The translations under genes and the position numbers were made by a program. Below are positions 51,889 through 61,360 of a stretch of 64,000 nt of DNA, piece by piece. This DNA is from Pseudomonadota bacterium (lineage in GTDB: Bacteria > Pseudomonadota > Gammaproteobacteria > CALCKW01). Where the stretch lies: positions 1 to 64,000 of the forward strand of contig JBCCUP010000014.1 in NCBI GenBank assembly GCA_039196715.1, in the 5' to 3' direction. Within the stretch, counting starts at the first letter, position 1, and each line of letters opens with the position of its first letter. The notes beneath the pieces are model-generated. The model was not told the DNA's origin and searched no databases. It saw nothing but the letters and a program-made list of their open reading frames with translations.

Positions 51889-53145
51889 TCAGGCGGCCCC
51901 GGCGATGGGTCGCATCACGTCCAGAAACCGGGCGACCTCGTCGGTGGTGTTGTAGTGGCACATCGACACCCGCACCGCCGCATCGAGGCCGAGCGGGCTG
52001 AGCACGTTGGCCGAGTAGTGGTCCGCTTTGCGCGTGTGGGTGCGGATGCCAGCGTCGTTCAGGCGCGTGACAACGTCCGCCGCGGCGACGCCGTCGACGG
52101 TCAGGCAGACCAGGCCTTCCCGGTGAGGGTTGTCAACGCCACCGATCACGGTCACAGCCTCCATGTCGGCGAGTCCCGGGAGGTTTCCGGTGCCGTGCAG
52201 CATGGCCCCGGTGAGCGCCTGTTCGTGTGCCGCAATGGCGTCGGCGGCCTGGCCGATGTTGCTGCGGCGGTTGCCGCGGTCCTGCCCGACCTGCTGGCCA
52301 AGCCAATCGAGGTAGGCCGCGACCTCGGTCCAGCACGCGTAGGCCGAGGTGTCGCGGGTGCCGAGCTCCCACTGCGACGGCGGCGTGCCGTAGAGCTGGT
52401 CGTGCGGCAGCTCGCTCAGCCGGTCCGATGCCCAGGCGATGCCGTAGTTGTGGCGGGAGAACACCTTGTAGGGCGAGATCACATAGCCGTCGATGCCGTA
52501 GCCGTCGATGTCAACGTGGCCGTGCGCCGCGTGCTGGATGCCGTCGATCACGATGAAGCACTCGGGAGCGCGCTCGCGGATCAGCGCCGCGATCGCCGCG
52601 ACATCGACACCGATACCGGTCACGGGGCTGGCCTGGATGATCGTCGCGACGCGCGTGTCAGCCGTCACATACTTGGCATAATCGTCGACAGTCACGCCGC
52701 CGGTCGCGTCGCTGTGCGGCACGTTGACCAGCCGCTTGCCCGCCACTGCGGCCCAGCGGCGGCGCGCGCTCGCCGTGGCCGGGTGCTCGAGCGTGGTGCC
52801 GACCACATCGCCGCCCTCAGGCGAGCCAAGGCAGGCTGTGCGCACCAGGCGGAACAAGAGCTCCGTGCCACTCTCGCCGATGAAAACGGGGCCCGCTGCG
52901 CAGCCGAGGAAGGCCCGCATGTCGGCCCGGCCCTGCTCGATGATCGACACGAGCGCATGAGAGGCGGGGTTGTCGCGCCCCTGGTTGTCGGGCACGCCGA
53001 GCAGTTCGCCTGCCCGCTCGACCACCGACGCCAGGGTCAGCGCGCCCCCGGCATTCTCGAAAAAGACCCGTTCGCCGGTGAAGGGGCAGCGGTCGGTGTG
53101 CATGAATCGATCACGGACAGCCGCTTGCAACGATGGCGTGAACAT
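51889..53145 (-). CDS. Class V aminotransferase/cysteine desulfurase-like PLP enzyme
   Basis: A 418-residue fold-type I PLP protein of the SufS/NifS-related group. The stacking His121 (TLEHPATA), cofactor Asp201 and His205 (VIDGIQHAAHG) and the Schiff-base Lys227 (ISPYKVFSRHNYG) are visible. There is no obvious flexible Cys loop as in true cysteine desulfurases, so the reaction could be another elimination or transamination. No suf or isc genes are nearby. Codon use is typical for the region. Confidence 0.82.
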   Translation of the reverse strand: MFTPSLQAAVRDRFMHTDRCPFTGERVFFENAGGALTLASVVERAGELLGVPDNQGRDNPASHALVSIIEQGRADMRAFLGCAAGPVFIGESGTELLFRLVRTACLGSPEGGDVVGTTLEHPATASARRRWAAVAGKRLVNVPHSDATGGVTVDDYAKYVTADTRVATIIQASPVTGIGVDVAAIAALIRERAPECFIVIDGIQHAAHGHVDIDGYGIDGYVISPYKVFSRHNYGIAWASDRLSELPHDQLYGTPPSQWELGTRDTSAYACWTEVAAYLDWLGQQVGQDRGNRRSNIGQAADAIAAHEQALTGAMLHGTGNLPGLADMEAVTVIGGVDNPHREGLVCLTVDGVAAADVVTRLNDAGIRTHTRKADHYSANVLSPLGLDAAVRVSMCHYNTTDEVARFLDVMRPIAGAA

Positions 53146-53286
53146 GGTCCGGCTTACCTGTGCGGTGGATCTGATAACGGGCCGCTAGGGTACCGTATTC
53201 GAGGCGCACCGTGCGCCCAAAACGGCCGCGTCACACCCGCCCGACAGCGTCCACGGCCGCGGCCGTCTCGCCATCCAGCCGGCCGA

Positions 53287-54093
53287 TTAGCTCAGCACGA
53301 TCTCGAGCCCGTCGAAGCCCACCTCGATGCCGTCGGGCAGCTCGGCCGAGAGCGTTGCGTAATCGAGGTCGGTGTGCATGTTCGTCAGCACCGTGCGCCG
53401 CGGGCGCAGCTCGTCGATCAGAGCCAGGGCCTCCTCGACGTTGAGGTGGCTCGGGTGCGGCGCGCGGCGCAGGGCGTCGAGCACCAGCACCTCGAGCCCG
53501 CTCAACGCCGCGCGACTCGACGCGCGCAGGACGGTCTTGATGTCGGGCACGTAGGCGAAGTCGCCGACCCGCACCCCGAGAGCGTGGATGTCACCGTGCT
53601 CGACCTGCAAAGGCCGAATGGACAGCGGCCCGCCGGCGCCGTCGACCTCGAAGGGGTTGTCCGCTTCGATCCGGTGCTCGATGCAGATCGGCGGGTAGCT
53701 GCTGCCCTCGGGCTGGCGAAAGCAGTAGTCGAACGCCTGCATCACACGCTCCGACGTGGCGTCATCGAGGTAGACGTCAACGCACTCGCGCATGCGGATC
53801 TTGACCTGGCGCAGGTCGTCGAGACCGAAGATGTGGTCGGCGTGGGCGTGCGTGATGACCACGCCGTCGAGTCGCTCGACCCGCGCATCGATGAGCTGTT
53901 CGCGCATGTCGCAGCCGGCGTCGACGAGCACGGTGGTGCGGGCACCGTCGTCGGCCTCGCGTGTCATCAGCAGCGCGCAGCGGCGACGGCGGTTGCGCGG
54001 CTCGGTCGGGTCGCAAGCGCCCCAGTCGTTGCCAATGCGCGGCACGCCGCCCGACGATCCGGTACCGAGCAAGGTGAATCGAAGCGCTGTCAC
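53287..54093 (-). CDS. PhnP-like metallo-beta-lactamase-fold phosphodiesterase
   Basis: A 268-residue MBL-fold hydrolase. LGTGSSGGVPR (9-19) and the zinc-ligand motif THAHADHIFGLDDLR (81-95) are those of the PhnP/RNase Z-like subgroup. The Cys/Arg-rich CDPTEPRNRRRR after the first strand and the late TNMHTDLDY are specific to PhnP-like proteins. In phosphonate catabolism PhnP opens cyclic phosphoribosyl phosphate. Here no phn lyase genes are adjacent, so the role as a general cyclic phosphodiesterase is open. Confidence 0.85.
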   Translation of the reverse strand: MTALRFTLLGTGSSGGVPRIGNDWGACDPTEPRNRRRRCALLMTREADDGARTTVLVDAGCDMREQLIDARVERLDGVVITHAHADHIFGLDDLRQVKIRMRECVDVYLDDATSERVMQAFDYCFRQPEGSSYPPICIEHRIEADNPFEVDGAGGPLSIRPLQVEHGDIHALGVRVGDFAYVPDIKTVLRASSRAALSGLEVLVLDALRRAPHPSHLNVEEALALIDELRPRRTVLTNMHTDLDYATLSAELPDGIEVGFDGLEIVLS

Positions 54094-54210
54094 GTCCTGC
54101 CCTGCTCCGTGGTTTCACGGGTGGCGTTCAACCCGCAGATCCGCGTCGGCAACGCCCATCTCCGGCCGGTCTGTGCGTTCCCTCGACGTGGTGTCACCGC
54201 GCGCAACCGA

Positions 54211-55584
54211 TCAGCTGATCTGCTGCAGCAGGGCGTCGACCGAGGCTTTCGCATCGCCGTAGAACATTCGCGTGTTGTCTTTGAAGAACAGCGGGTTCTC
54301 CGCGCCGGAATAGCCCGCGCCCGAACCGCGCTTGGAGACGAACACCTGTTTGGCCTTCCAGACCTCCAGCACCGGCATGCCGGCGATGGGGCTGTTCGGG
54401 TCGTCCTGTGCCCCCGGGTTCACGGTGTCGTTGGACCCCACGACCATGACGACGTCGGTGTCCGGAAAGTCGTCGTTGATCTCGTCCATCTCGAGCACGA
54501 TGTCGTACGGCACCTTGGCCTCGGCCAGCAGCACGTTCATGTGACCCGGCAGGCGCCCGGCCACCGGGTGGATGGCAAAGCGCACCGACTTGCCCTGGGC
54601 GCGCAGGCGGCGAGTCAGTTCGGAGATCGATTGCTGCGCCTGCGCCACGGCCATACCGTAGCCCGGCACGATGATCACGCTGTCGGCGTCCTCGAGCGCC
54701 GCGGCCACACCACCGGCGTCGATCGCGATCTGCTCGCCGTCGATCTCCATCGCAGGCCCGGCACTGCCGCCGAAACCGCCCAGGATCACCGAGACGAAAT
54801 TGCGGTTCATCGCCTTGCACATGATGTACGAGAGGATCGCGCCCGACGAACCGACGAGCGCGCCGGTGACGATCAGCAGGTCGTTGCCGAGCATGAAACC
54901 GGTCGCCGCTGCCGCCCAGCCGGAATAGCTGTTGAGCATCGACACCACCACCGGCATGTCGGCGCCGCCGATCGCCATGACGAGGTGCGCACCGATCACG
55001 AAAGCGATCAGCGTCATGAGGATCAAGGTCCAGATGCCGGCGTGGTTCAGGAACAACGCACCGAGTGCCAGGCAGGCGATCAGCATGCCGAGGTTGAGCG
55101 CATGGCGGCCGGGCAGGGTCAGCGGCTTGCCGTCGATACTGCCTGCGAGCTTGCCGTAGGCGACGATCGAGCCGGTGAAGGTGATCGCGCCGATGAACAC
55201 GCCGAGGAAGATCTCGACCTCGTGGATTGTCTTCTCAACATCGCTGAGCCCGGGGGGCGGCGCAATCTCGGAGTTGATGCCGATGAAGACGGCGGCCAGA
55301 CCGACAAAACTGTGCAATGCCGCGACGAGCTGCGGCATGCCGGTCATCTCGACGCGCTGCGCGACGACCGTGCCGATGCCCGCACCGATGACCATCATCG
55401 GGATGATCCAGCCAAGGCCCGTGACCGCTTCGGAGCCAACGGTCGCGAGCACCGCGATCGCCATGCCGACAATGCCGAACCAGACGGCGCGCTTGGCGCT
55501 CTCCTGGTTGCTCAGGCCGCCGAGGCTGAGAATAAAGAGCACACTTGCCGCGATGTAGGCTGCGGTAACCAATCCAGAACCCAT
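54211..55584 (-). CDS. pntB: NAD(P) transhydrogenase subunit beta
   Basis: A 457-residue subunit of the proton-translocating transhydrogenase. The N-terminal half has about eight transmembrane helices (dII). The C-terminal dIII domain binds NADP(H), with [38 protein letters not shown] (in parts) and [20 protein letters not shown] as hallmarks. It uses proton motive force to drive hydride transfer from NADH to NADP+. It follows pntA by ten bases. Confidence 0.96.
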   Translation of the reverse strand: MGSGLVTAAYIAASVLFILSLGGLSNQESAKRAVWFGIVGMAIAVLATVGSEAVTGLGWIIPMMVIGAGIGTVVAQRVEMTGMPQLVAALHSFVGLAAVFIGINSEIAPPPGLSDVEKTIHEVEIFLGVFIGAITFTGSIVAYGKLAGSIDGKPLTLPGRHALNLGMLIACLALGALFLNHAGIWTLILMTLIAFVIGAHLVMAIGGADMPVVVSMLNSYSGWAAAATGFMLGNDLLIVTGALVGSSGAILSYIMCKAMNRNFVSVILGGFGGSAGPAMEIDGEQIAIDAGGVAAALEDADSVIIVPGYGMAVAQAQQSISELTRRLRAQGKSVRFAIHPVAGRLPGHMNVLLAEAKVPYDIVLEMDEINDDFPDTDVVMVVGSNDTVNPGAQDDPNSPIAGMPVLEVWKAKQVFVSKRGSGAGYSGAENPLFFKDNTRMFYGDAKASVDALLQQIS

Positions 55585-55594
55585 CTCGCTCTCC

Positions 55595-57154
55595 TCAGCT
55601 CTTCTGAAACATCGCCAGCATGCGGCGCGTGACCATGAATCCGCCGACGATATTGATCGTCGCGATCAACACCGACACGGCGGCGAGAAAGGTCACAAGC
55701 CCAGAAGGCGACCCGACCTGCAGCAAAGCCCCGACAATGACGATCCCGGAGATCGCGTTGGTCACGGCCATGAGCGGCGTGTGCAACGAGTGCGACACAT
55801 TCCAGATCACCTGGAAGCCGACGAAGCAGGACAGCACGAAGACAATGAAGTGCTGCATGAAGCTCGCGGGTGCGTAGGCACCGATCAGCCACATCAGGGC
55901 CCCGCCCGCGCACAGCAGCTGAATCTGCTGCTTGCCGCGCGCCCGCTCGGCGGCGAGTTCGGCGGCCTTGATCTCCTCGGGCGTGGGTTCGGCTTTCTTC
56001 GGTTGCGGTTTGGCCTGCGCCGCCACCTTGAGCGGCGGGGGCGGAAAGCTCAGCTCGCCGCCGTGGGTCACCGTGGCGGTGCGGATGACGTCGTCGTCCA
56101 TGTCCCAGACGACCTTGCCGTCCTTCTCCGGCGTGAGGTCGGCCATCATGTGGCGGATGTTGGTCGCGTAGAGGCTCGACGCCTGGGTTGCCATGCGGCT
56201 CGGGAAATCGGTGTACCCGACCACGCGCACGCCGTTGGCCGATTCGACGATCTCGCCGGCGACGGTGAGGTCGCAGTTGCCGCCCATCTCGGCCGCGAGG
56301 TCGACGACCACCGAGCCGGGTTTCATGGCCGCGACCATGTCGTCGAGCCAGAGCTTGGGCGCGGCGCGCCCGGGGATCAACGCAGTGGTGATGACGATGT
56401 CGATCTCGGGTGCCAGCTCGCGGAAGCAGGCGAGCTGCTTCTCGCGGAACTCGGGCGAGGACGGTGCGGCGTAGCCGCCCTCCCCGCCACCGTCCTCCTC
56501 GAAGTCGAGGAAGACGAACTCGGCGCCCATGGACTCGATCTGCTCGGCGACCTCGGGGCGCACATCGAAGGCCTTGACCACCGCGCCGAGCGACTGCGCG
56601 GTGCCGATGGCGGCAAGGCCTGCAACCCCGGCCCCGATCACCAACACCTGGGCGGGCGGGACCTTGCCCGCCGCGGTGATCTGGCCGGTGAAGAAACGGC
56701 CGAACTGGTTGCCTGCCTCGATGACCGCGCGGTACCCGGCGATGTTCGCCATGGACGACAGGGCGTCCATTTTCTGCGCGCGGCTGATCCGCGGCACCAT
56801 CTCCATGGCGATGGCGCTGGTGCGCTTGACCCGAAGCGCCTCGAGCAACTCGGGCGACTGGGCCGGCGCGAGAAAACCGATGAGCTGCTTGCCCTCCGGC
56901 ATGGCCTCGACCTCGGCCAGCGAGGGCGCGCGTACGCGGGCGATGATGTCGGCGGCGTTCAAGACCGCGTCGGCCGAATTGACAACCTCGACACCGGCCT
57001 CCCGGTAGGCGTCGTCCGCAAACCGCGCGGCGGCGCCGGCGCCGCTCTCGATCACGCAGTCGTGACCGAGCTTCTGCAACTGCCTGGCGCTGTCCGGGGT
57101 GAGCGCAACGCGTTGCTCGCCGTCAGCGGTTTCTCTCAACGCACCGAGTTTCAT
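55595..57154 (-). CDS. pntA: NAD(P) transhydrogenase subunit alpha
   Basis: A 519-residue subunit containing the NAD(H)-binding dI domain and about four C-terminal transmembrane helices. [18 protein letters not shown] at the N-terminus and [22 protein letters not shown] are typical of the alanine dehydrogenase/PntA N-terminal and NAD-binding domains. [18 protein letters not shown] is also conserved. A Lys/Pro-rich linker at about residues 375-400 joins dI to the membrane part. It is an unsplit alpha subunit, as in E. coli (510 residues), rather than the two-piece alphaproteobacterial form. Confidence 0.96.
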   Translation of the reverse strand: MKLGALRETADGEQRVALTPDSARQLQKLGHDCVIESGAGAAARFADDAYREAGVEVVNSADAVLNAADIIARVRAPSLAEVEAMPEGKQLIGFLAPAQSPELLEALRVKRTSAIAMEMVPRISRAQKMDALSSMANIAGYRAVIEAGNQFGRFFTGQITAAGKVPPAQVLVIGAGVAGLAAIGTAQSLGAVVKAFDVRPEVAEQIESMGAEFVFLDFEEDGGGEGGYAAPSSPEFREKQLACFRELAPEIDIVITTALIPGRAAPKLWLDDMVAAMKPGSVVVDLAAEMGGNCDLTVAGEIVESANGVRVVGYTDFPSRMATQASSLYATNIRHMMADLTPEKDGKVVWDMDDDVIRTATVTHGGELSFPPPPLKVAAQAKPQPKKAEPTPEEIKAAELAAERARGKQQIQLLCAGGALMWLIGAYAPASFMQHFIVFVLSCFVGFQVIWNVSHSLHTPLMAVTNAISGIVIVGALLQVGSPSGLVTFLAAVSVLIATINIVGGFMVTRRMLAMFQKS

Positions 57155-57342
57155 AACAACCTCGTCGGGTGAATCTGGCGGGGGGCGCCGTCACGCACAG
57201 GGCACGCGCCGACGCGCTGGACCGCAGCCCGGGCACTCCGGCGCGGTTGTCAGCGCAATCCCCAAGTATCGCAGAACAGCGCGCCGTTTTCAGGCGTGGG
57301 CTACCACGTAGAACCGGCACTAAAGTGCCACTGCGCGGGTGC

Positions 57343-58257
57343 TCAGCCGGCGGCTGCGACCGCAAAGGTGCGTGCCGGACCGGCCAACGCCAGCTTGCCG
57401 TACAGCGTCTCGCCGGGCAGCCAGCGGTCGAGCTGGTTGCGCACCGCGAGCATCGCGTCGATGTCGACACCCGTGGCCAGGCCGAGGTTCTCGAGCAGGT
57501 ACACACAGTCTTCGGTGGCAATGTTGCCGCTCGCACCCGGCGCAAAGGGGCAGCCGCCGAGGCCACCGAGCGACGCATCAAAGTGGCGCACCCCGGCATC
57601 GGCCGCCGCGACCACGTTGGCGAGTCCGAGCCCGCGCGTGTCGTGAAAATGCGCCGCGAGCGGGCCGTCTGTCTGCCCCGCGGCCGCCGTGAACAGCGCG
57701 GACACCGCGGTCGGGCTCGCGTAACCCACCGTGTCGGCCAGCGTGATTTCGCCTGCGCCCATGCGGCTGAGCTCGGCGACGATCGCCAACACCTGCTCCG
57801 GCGCGACATGGCCCTGCAGGCTGCAGCCGAACGAGGTGGAGATCGCCGCACCGACAAAAGCGCCGTGCTCGCGCGACAGCGCGACGATGTCCGGGAAGCG
57901 TGCGACCGCCTCGTCTGTGCTGCAACGCACGTTGGACTGGCTGTGTGCCTCGGACGCCGACACCACGTAGGTCAGGTGCCTGGCGCCCGCGGCGATCGCC
58001 CGCTCCGCGCCCTTGAGATTCAGCACCAACGACACTGCGGTCAGGTCGGCCACGGCGTTGGCGCCGGCGACCACCTCCGCGGCGTCGGCAAACTGCGGCA
58101 GCAGTTTCGGCGGCACAAACGACGTGACTTCGATCTCGCGAAAACCCGCTGCCGCCTGGCGGCGAATCCACTCGAGCTTGGTCTCGGTGTCGAGTCGGGT
58201 GGCGGTCAGTTGCAGGCCGTCCCGCAGGCCGACCTCACGAACACACGCTGTTGTCAT
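57343..58257 (-). CDS. Hydroxymethylglutaryl-CoA lyase family enzyme
   Basis: A 304-residue HMGL-like TIM-barrel aldol lyase. REVGLRDGLQ at the N-terminus provides the metal and catalytic Arg/Asp. HFHDTRGLGLAN carries two metal-binding His. The flexible-loop signature GGLGGCPFAPGASGNIATED contains the catalytic Cys. It splits HMG-CoA, or a related 3-hydroxyacyl-CoA such as citramalyl-CoA, into acetyl-CoA and an acid. It is divergent from a CoA-transferase gene, its likely partner in activating the acid substrate. Confidence 0.9.
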   Translation of the reverse strand: MTTACVREVGLRDGLQLTATRLDTETKLEWIRRQAAAGFREIEVTSFVPPKLLPQFADAAEVVAGANAVADLTAVSLVLNLKGAERAIAAGARHLTYVVSASEAHSQSNVRCSTDEAVARFPDIVALSREHGAFVGAAISTSFGCSLQGHVAPEQVLAIVAELSRMGAGEITLADTVGYASPTAVSALFTAAAGQTDGPLAAHFHDTRGLGLANVVAAADAGVRHFDASLGGLGGCPFAPGASGNIATEDCVYLLENLGLATGVDIDAMLAVRNQLDRWLPGETLYGKLALAGPARTFAVAAAG

Positions 58258-58398
58258 CGTTGTGACCCGTTGGTGACAAGGGCATCGCATCCCCACCCGG
58301 TACCCTACCACCGCACACCCGGGACCACGTAGCCCGGACTGGCCCCGACGCGCCCGGCATGCCACCCTTTGCCGGGTTCGCGATTCCCGAGGCCTGCC

Positions 58399-59544
58399 AT
58401 GCCGCTTCACAACGAGCTCGAAGGCACCCTGGTCGTCTCCCTGGAGCAGGCGGTCGCCGCGCCCTACGCCGGCTTGCTGCTGGCCGACGCCGGCGCGCGC
58501 GTGATCAAGGTGGAGCGGCCCGAGGGCGATTTCGCCCGGGGCTACGACGCCGGCGCGGCCGGCCAGAGCACGGTGTTCGCCTGGCTCAACCGCGGCAAGG
58601 AATCGATCGCTCTGGACTTGCGAAACAGCGACGACCGGGCGCTGATGACCCGCCTGCTCGCACGCGCCGACGTTTTTCTCAGCAACCTCGCGCCTGGCGC
58701 AGTCGACCGTCTCGGCCTCGACACCGCCACCCTGCAACACGCCAACCCCGGTCTCGTCTGCGTCCGGATCACCGGCTACGGCGAGACCGGCAGCGCCGCC
58801 GAGCGCAAGGCCTACGACGCACTCGTGCAGGGCGAGAGCGGCGTGTGCAGCGTGACCGGGACGCCCGAGCAACCGAGCCGGGTCGGGGTCTCGCTGACGG
58901 ACCTGTCCACCGGGCTCACGGCGTTCTCGGCCGTATTGCGCGCCCTGCTGCAACGGCACCGCACCGGCCGCGGCTGCGAGATTTCGATCTCGATGTTCGA
59001 CGTCATGGCCGACTGGATGAACATGCCACTGCTCGCCCACCGCTACGGCGGCGGGGCGCCGCAACGCACCGGCTTGCAACACAGTTTCATTGCCCCCTAC
59101 GGTGCGTTCACCTGCGCACGCGGTGAACCGGTGCTGTTGTCGATCCAGAGCAACCGCGAATGGGCCGCATTCTGCGAGCAGGTGCTCGAACAGCCGGAGC
59201 TGATCGACGACCCACGCTACCGCGACAACCCCGACCGTTACGCCAACCGCGCCAGCCTGGATGCGACCGTGAACACGGCCTTTGCGTCGCTGCCGCGCGA
59301 AACCGTGCTGCAACGCCTGGACGCCGCGCGCATCGCCAACGCGCGGCTCAACAGTGTCTCCGAGCTCTCCGATCACCCCCAGTTGCGCGAGTTGACCGCG
59401 GTGCACAACGGGGTCGAGATTGCGATGGCAGCACTGCCGGTCCCGAGCGCACAAGGACCGCACACGGCGGTGCCGCAAGCCGACGAACACGGTGACCGCA
59501 TCCGCGCCGAATTCCCCCCCGCCACCCACGGCGACCCACCCTGA
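58399..59544 (+). CDS. CaiB/BaiF (family III) CoA-transferase
   Basis: A 381-residue family III CoA-transferase, which moves CoA from a donor acyl-CoA to a carboxylic acid. The N-terminal VVSLEQAVAAPYAGLLLADAG, given partly here, has the usual A-P-ADLGA-like pattern followed by VIKVERPEGD. The catalytic Asp is in KAYDALVQGESG. A CGAGG sequence precedes the ATG. It is followed by the MmgE/PrpD gene after 16 bases (likely operon) and is divergent from the HMG-CoA-lyase-like gene. Confidence 0.9.
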   Translation: MPLHNELEGTLVVSLEQAVAAPYAGLLLADAGARVIKVERPEGDFARGYDAGAAGQSTVFAWLNRGKESIALDLRNSDDRALMTRLLARADVFLSNLAPGAVDRLGLDTATLQHANPGLVCVRITGYGETGSAAERKAYDALVQGESGVCSVTGTPEQPSRVGVSLTDLSTGLTAFSAVLRALLQRHRTGRGCEISISMFDVMADWMNMPLLAHRYGGGAPQRTGLQHSFIAPYGAFTCARGEPVLLSIQSNREWAAFCEQVLEQPELIDDPRYRDNPDRYANRASLDATVNTAFASLPRETVLQRLDAARIANARLNSVSELSDHPQLRELTAVHNGVEIAMAALPVPSAQGPHTAVPQADEHGDRIRAEFPPATHGDPP

Positions 59545-59560
59545 ACCCGGACCGCTTGCC

Positions 59561-60877
59561 ATGTCCGTCACCGACACCCTCGTCGACTTCGCCCTCGCAC
59601 CCGCCCAGCCGACCGAGCGCATGCACCGGATCACGTTGCTGTCGCTGTTCGACTGGTGCGTCGTCTCGCTCGCCGGCCGTGACGAACCCGTGGCCGCGGC
59701 GGTGCGCGCCTACGTGGCACAGAACGGCGGCACACCCGAGTCCTCCGCCATCGGCAGCACCCTCGCCATGCCGGCGACCTCGGCGGCGCTGGTGAACGGC
59801 ACGGTGTCCCACGCGCTCGACTACGACGACACCCACTTCGACTACATCGGGCACCCGTCGGTCGCGGTGATTCCGGCGGCCCTGGCCGTCGCAGAGGCCA
59901 CGCAGGCGTCGGACACCGCGCTGCTCGAGGCGCTCGTGGTCGGGCTCGAAACCGTAACGCGGGTCGGCCGCTGGCTGGGTCGCGGCCACTACGCCGCCGG
60001 GTTTCACATCACCGGCACGGCCGGCAGCGTCGGTGCCACGGTTGCCGCTGCGCGCCTGCTCGGCCTCGCGCCCGCCCAGGTGGCCAATGCCCTTTCCCTG
60101 GTCGCCTCACGCGCATCCGGCTTGCGTACCCAGTTCGGCAGCATGGCCAAGCCCTGGCACGCCGGGCTCGCGGCGAGCAACGGCGTCGAGGCCGCGCGGC
60201 TCGCCCTGCACGGCGTAGTGCCGGCACCGGACGCGTTGGCCGCCCACCAGGGTTTGTCCGATACCCACCGGGGCGACGCCGATGCCACCGCCTTCGATGG
60301 CCTGTCGACGGCGTTCCGCTTTGAGGATGTGACCCACAAGTTCCACGCCTGTTGCCACGGCACACACGCGATGATCGATGCGCTGCTGTCCCTCTGCGCA
60401 GGCCAACCCATCGATCCGGCAGACGTAGACGCGGTCACCGTGCGTGTCACGCCTGCGTTTCAGCACGTGTGCAACCAGCTGGCCCCCGACACCGGGCTCG
60501 GCGCCAAGTTCAGCTACCGGCTGCTCGCCGCGGCGACGCTCTGCGGCCACGACACCGCCCGCCTCGATACCTACACCGATGCGCTGTGCCACGACCCAGC
60601 CGTGGTCGGCTTACGGGACAAGGTGGTGATCGAATTCGACAGCGCCGTCGCCGAGACTGCGGCCGACGTGACGGTGCATGCACGGGGCCGCTCAAACACC
60701 GCAACAGCCGACCTGCTCGACAGCGACTTCCTCGCCGACACACCGGCGCGAGAGGGTCGGGTGCGCGCGAAAGCGGCAAGCGTCGTCGGCGCGGAACGCG
60801 CCGCCACGCTGTGGCAGCACGTCACAGAACCGCGCGACGAGCCACTCCGCGCGCTGCCGGGTGCGCTCAACCGCTGA
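59561..60877 (+). CDS. MmgE/PrpD-family protein
   Basis: A 438-residue member of the 2-methylcitrate dehydratase/cis-aconitate decarboxylase family. LVNGTVSHALDYDDTHFD is the conserved active-site region, and GFHITGTAGSVGATVAAARL plus FGSMAKPWHAG are typical further segments. Members dehydrate or decarboxylate tricarboxylic or related acids. It is paired with the CoA-transferase gene and opposite an HMG-CoA-lyase-like gene. No prpB, prpC or prpF is present, so a methylcitrate-cycle role is unlikely. Confidence 0.9.
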   Translation: MSVTDTLVDFALAPAQPTERMHRITLLSLFDWCVVSLAGRDEPVAAAVRAYVAQNGGTPESSAIGSTLAMPATSAALVNGTVSHALDYDDTHFDYIGHPSVAVIPAALAVAEATQASDTALLEALVVGLETVTRVGRWLGRGHYAAGFHITGTAGSVGATVAAARLLGLAPAQVANALSLVASRASGLRTQFGSMAKPWHAGLAASNGVEAARLALHGVVPAPDALAAHQGLSDTHRGDADATAFDGLSTAFRFEDVTHKFHACCHGTHAMIDALLSLCAGQPIDPADVDAVTVRVTPAFQHVCNQLAPDTGLGAKFSYRLLAAATLCGHDTARLDTYTDALCHDPAVVGLRDKVVIEFDSAVAETAADVTVHARGRSNTATADLLDSDFLADTPAREGRVRAKAASVVGAERAATLWQHVTEPRDEPLRALPGALNR

Positions 60878-60901
60878 CCGCCGTGCTGTCGGGGCCCGGG
60901 A

Positions 60902-61261
60902 TCAGTCGAGGCCGTGCTCAGCCCGGGCCTTGCGGCTCAACCCTGCCGCAACCAGCCGGTGCGAGGCCACCAGGTAGTCCTCGAGTTCACCGGCGGGCAG
61001 CGACGCCGCGTCCACGCACTGAATCCAGCTCATGCCCCGGCTGGCGAAATACGGGGCGGGACGGTACCCGGGCTCTTCGCTGAGAAAGTGGAAATCGGAG
61101 ACCGAAGTCTTGAAGGTGAAGGCCGGTCCGCGGTCGGTGTCCCAGCCACCGACCGCGAACACCTTGCCAGCCACCTTCCAGACATCCGCACCGCCCCACT
61201 GCACGACGTGCGACGTCGCGGTCAAGCGGGCACAAAAGGCGTTGAAGCGCTCTGGGGTCAT
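60902..61261 (-). CDS. MmcQ/YjbR-family protein
   Basis: A 119-residue protein of the YjbR/CyaY-like fold. It has the early pattern VVQWGGADVWKVAGKVFAVGG (given partly) and the later WIQCVDAASLPAGELEDYL that define the MmcQ/YjbR family. The family is often annotated as DNA-binding, though evidence is thin. The ATG giving MTPERFNAF was preferred over an 18-residue extension. It converges on the PrpD-like gene with 24 bases between. Confidence 0.85.
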   Translation of the reverse strand: MTPERFNAFCARLTATSHVVQWGGADVWKVAGKVFAVGGWDTDRGPAFTFKTSVSDFHFLSEEPGYRPAPYFASRGMSWIQCVDAASLPAGELEDYLVASHRLVAAGLSRKARAEHGLD

Positions 61262-61360
61262 GGCACCGGTACCTGAAGTTGACAGCCAGCCGCAAAGACA
61301 CGCGGACGGCGACACGTACTGACCATACCACCGACGGCCGCTACAGCAGTGTCGGCGGCC

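Noticed and set aside
53253-53266. Perfect palindrome ACGGCCGCGGCCGT between two minus-strand genes
   Set aside because: A 14-base GC palindrome with no loop and no T-tract is expected by chance in such GC-rich DNA and is not convincing as a terminator or operator.
51817-55632. A very long open frame on the plus strand opposite several minus-strand genes
   Set aside because: Its translation is Arg/His/Val/Gly-rich with no domains, typical of an antisense shadow in GC-rich DNA. The minus strand carries the recognisable ICMT-like, class V PLP, PhnP-like and PntB genes.
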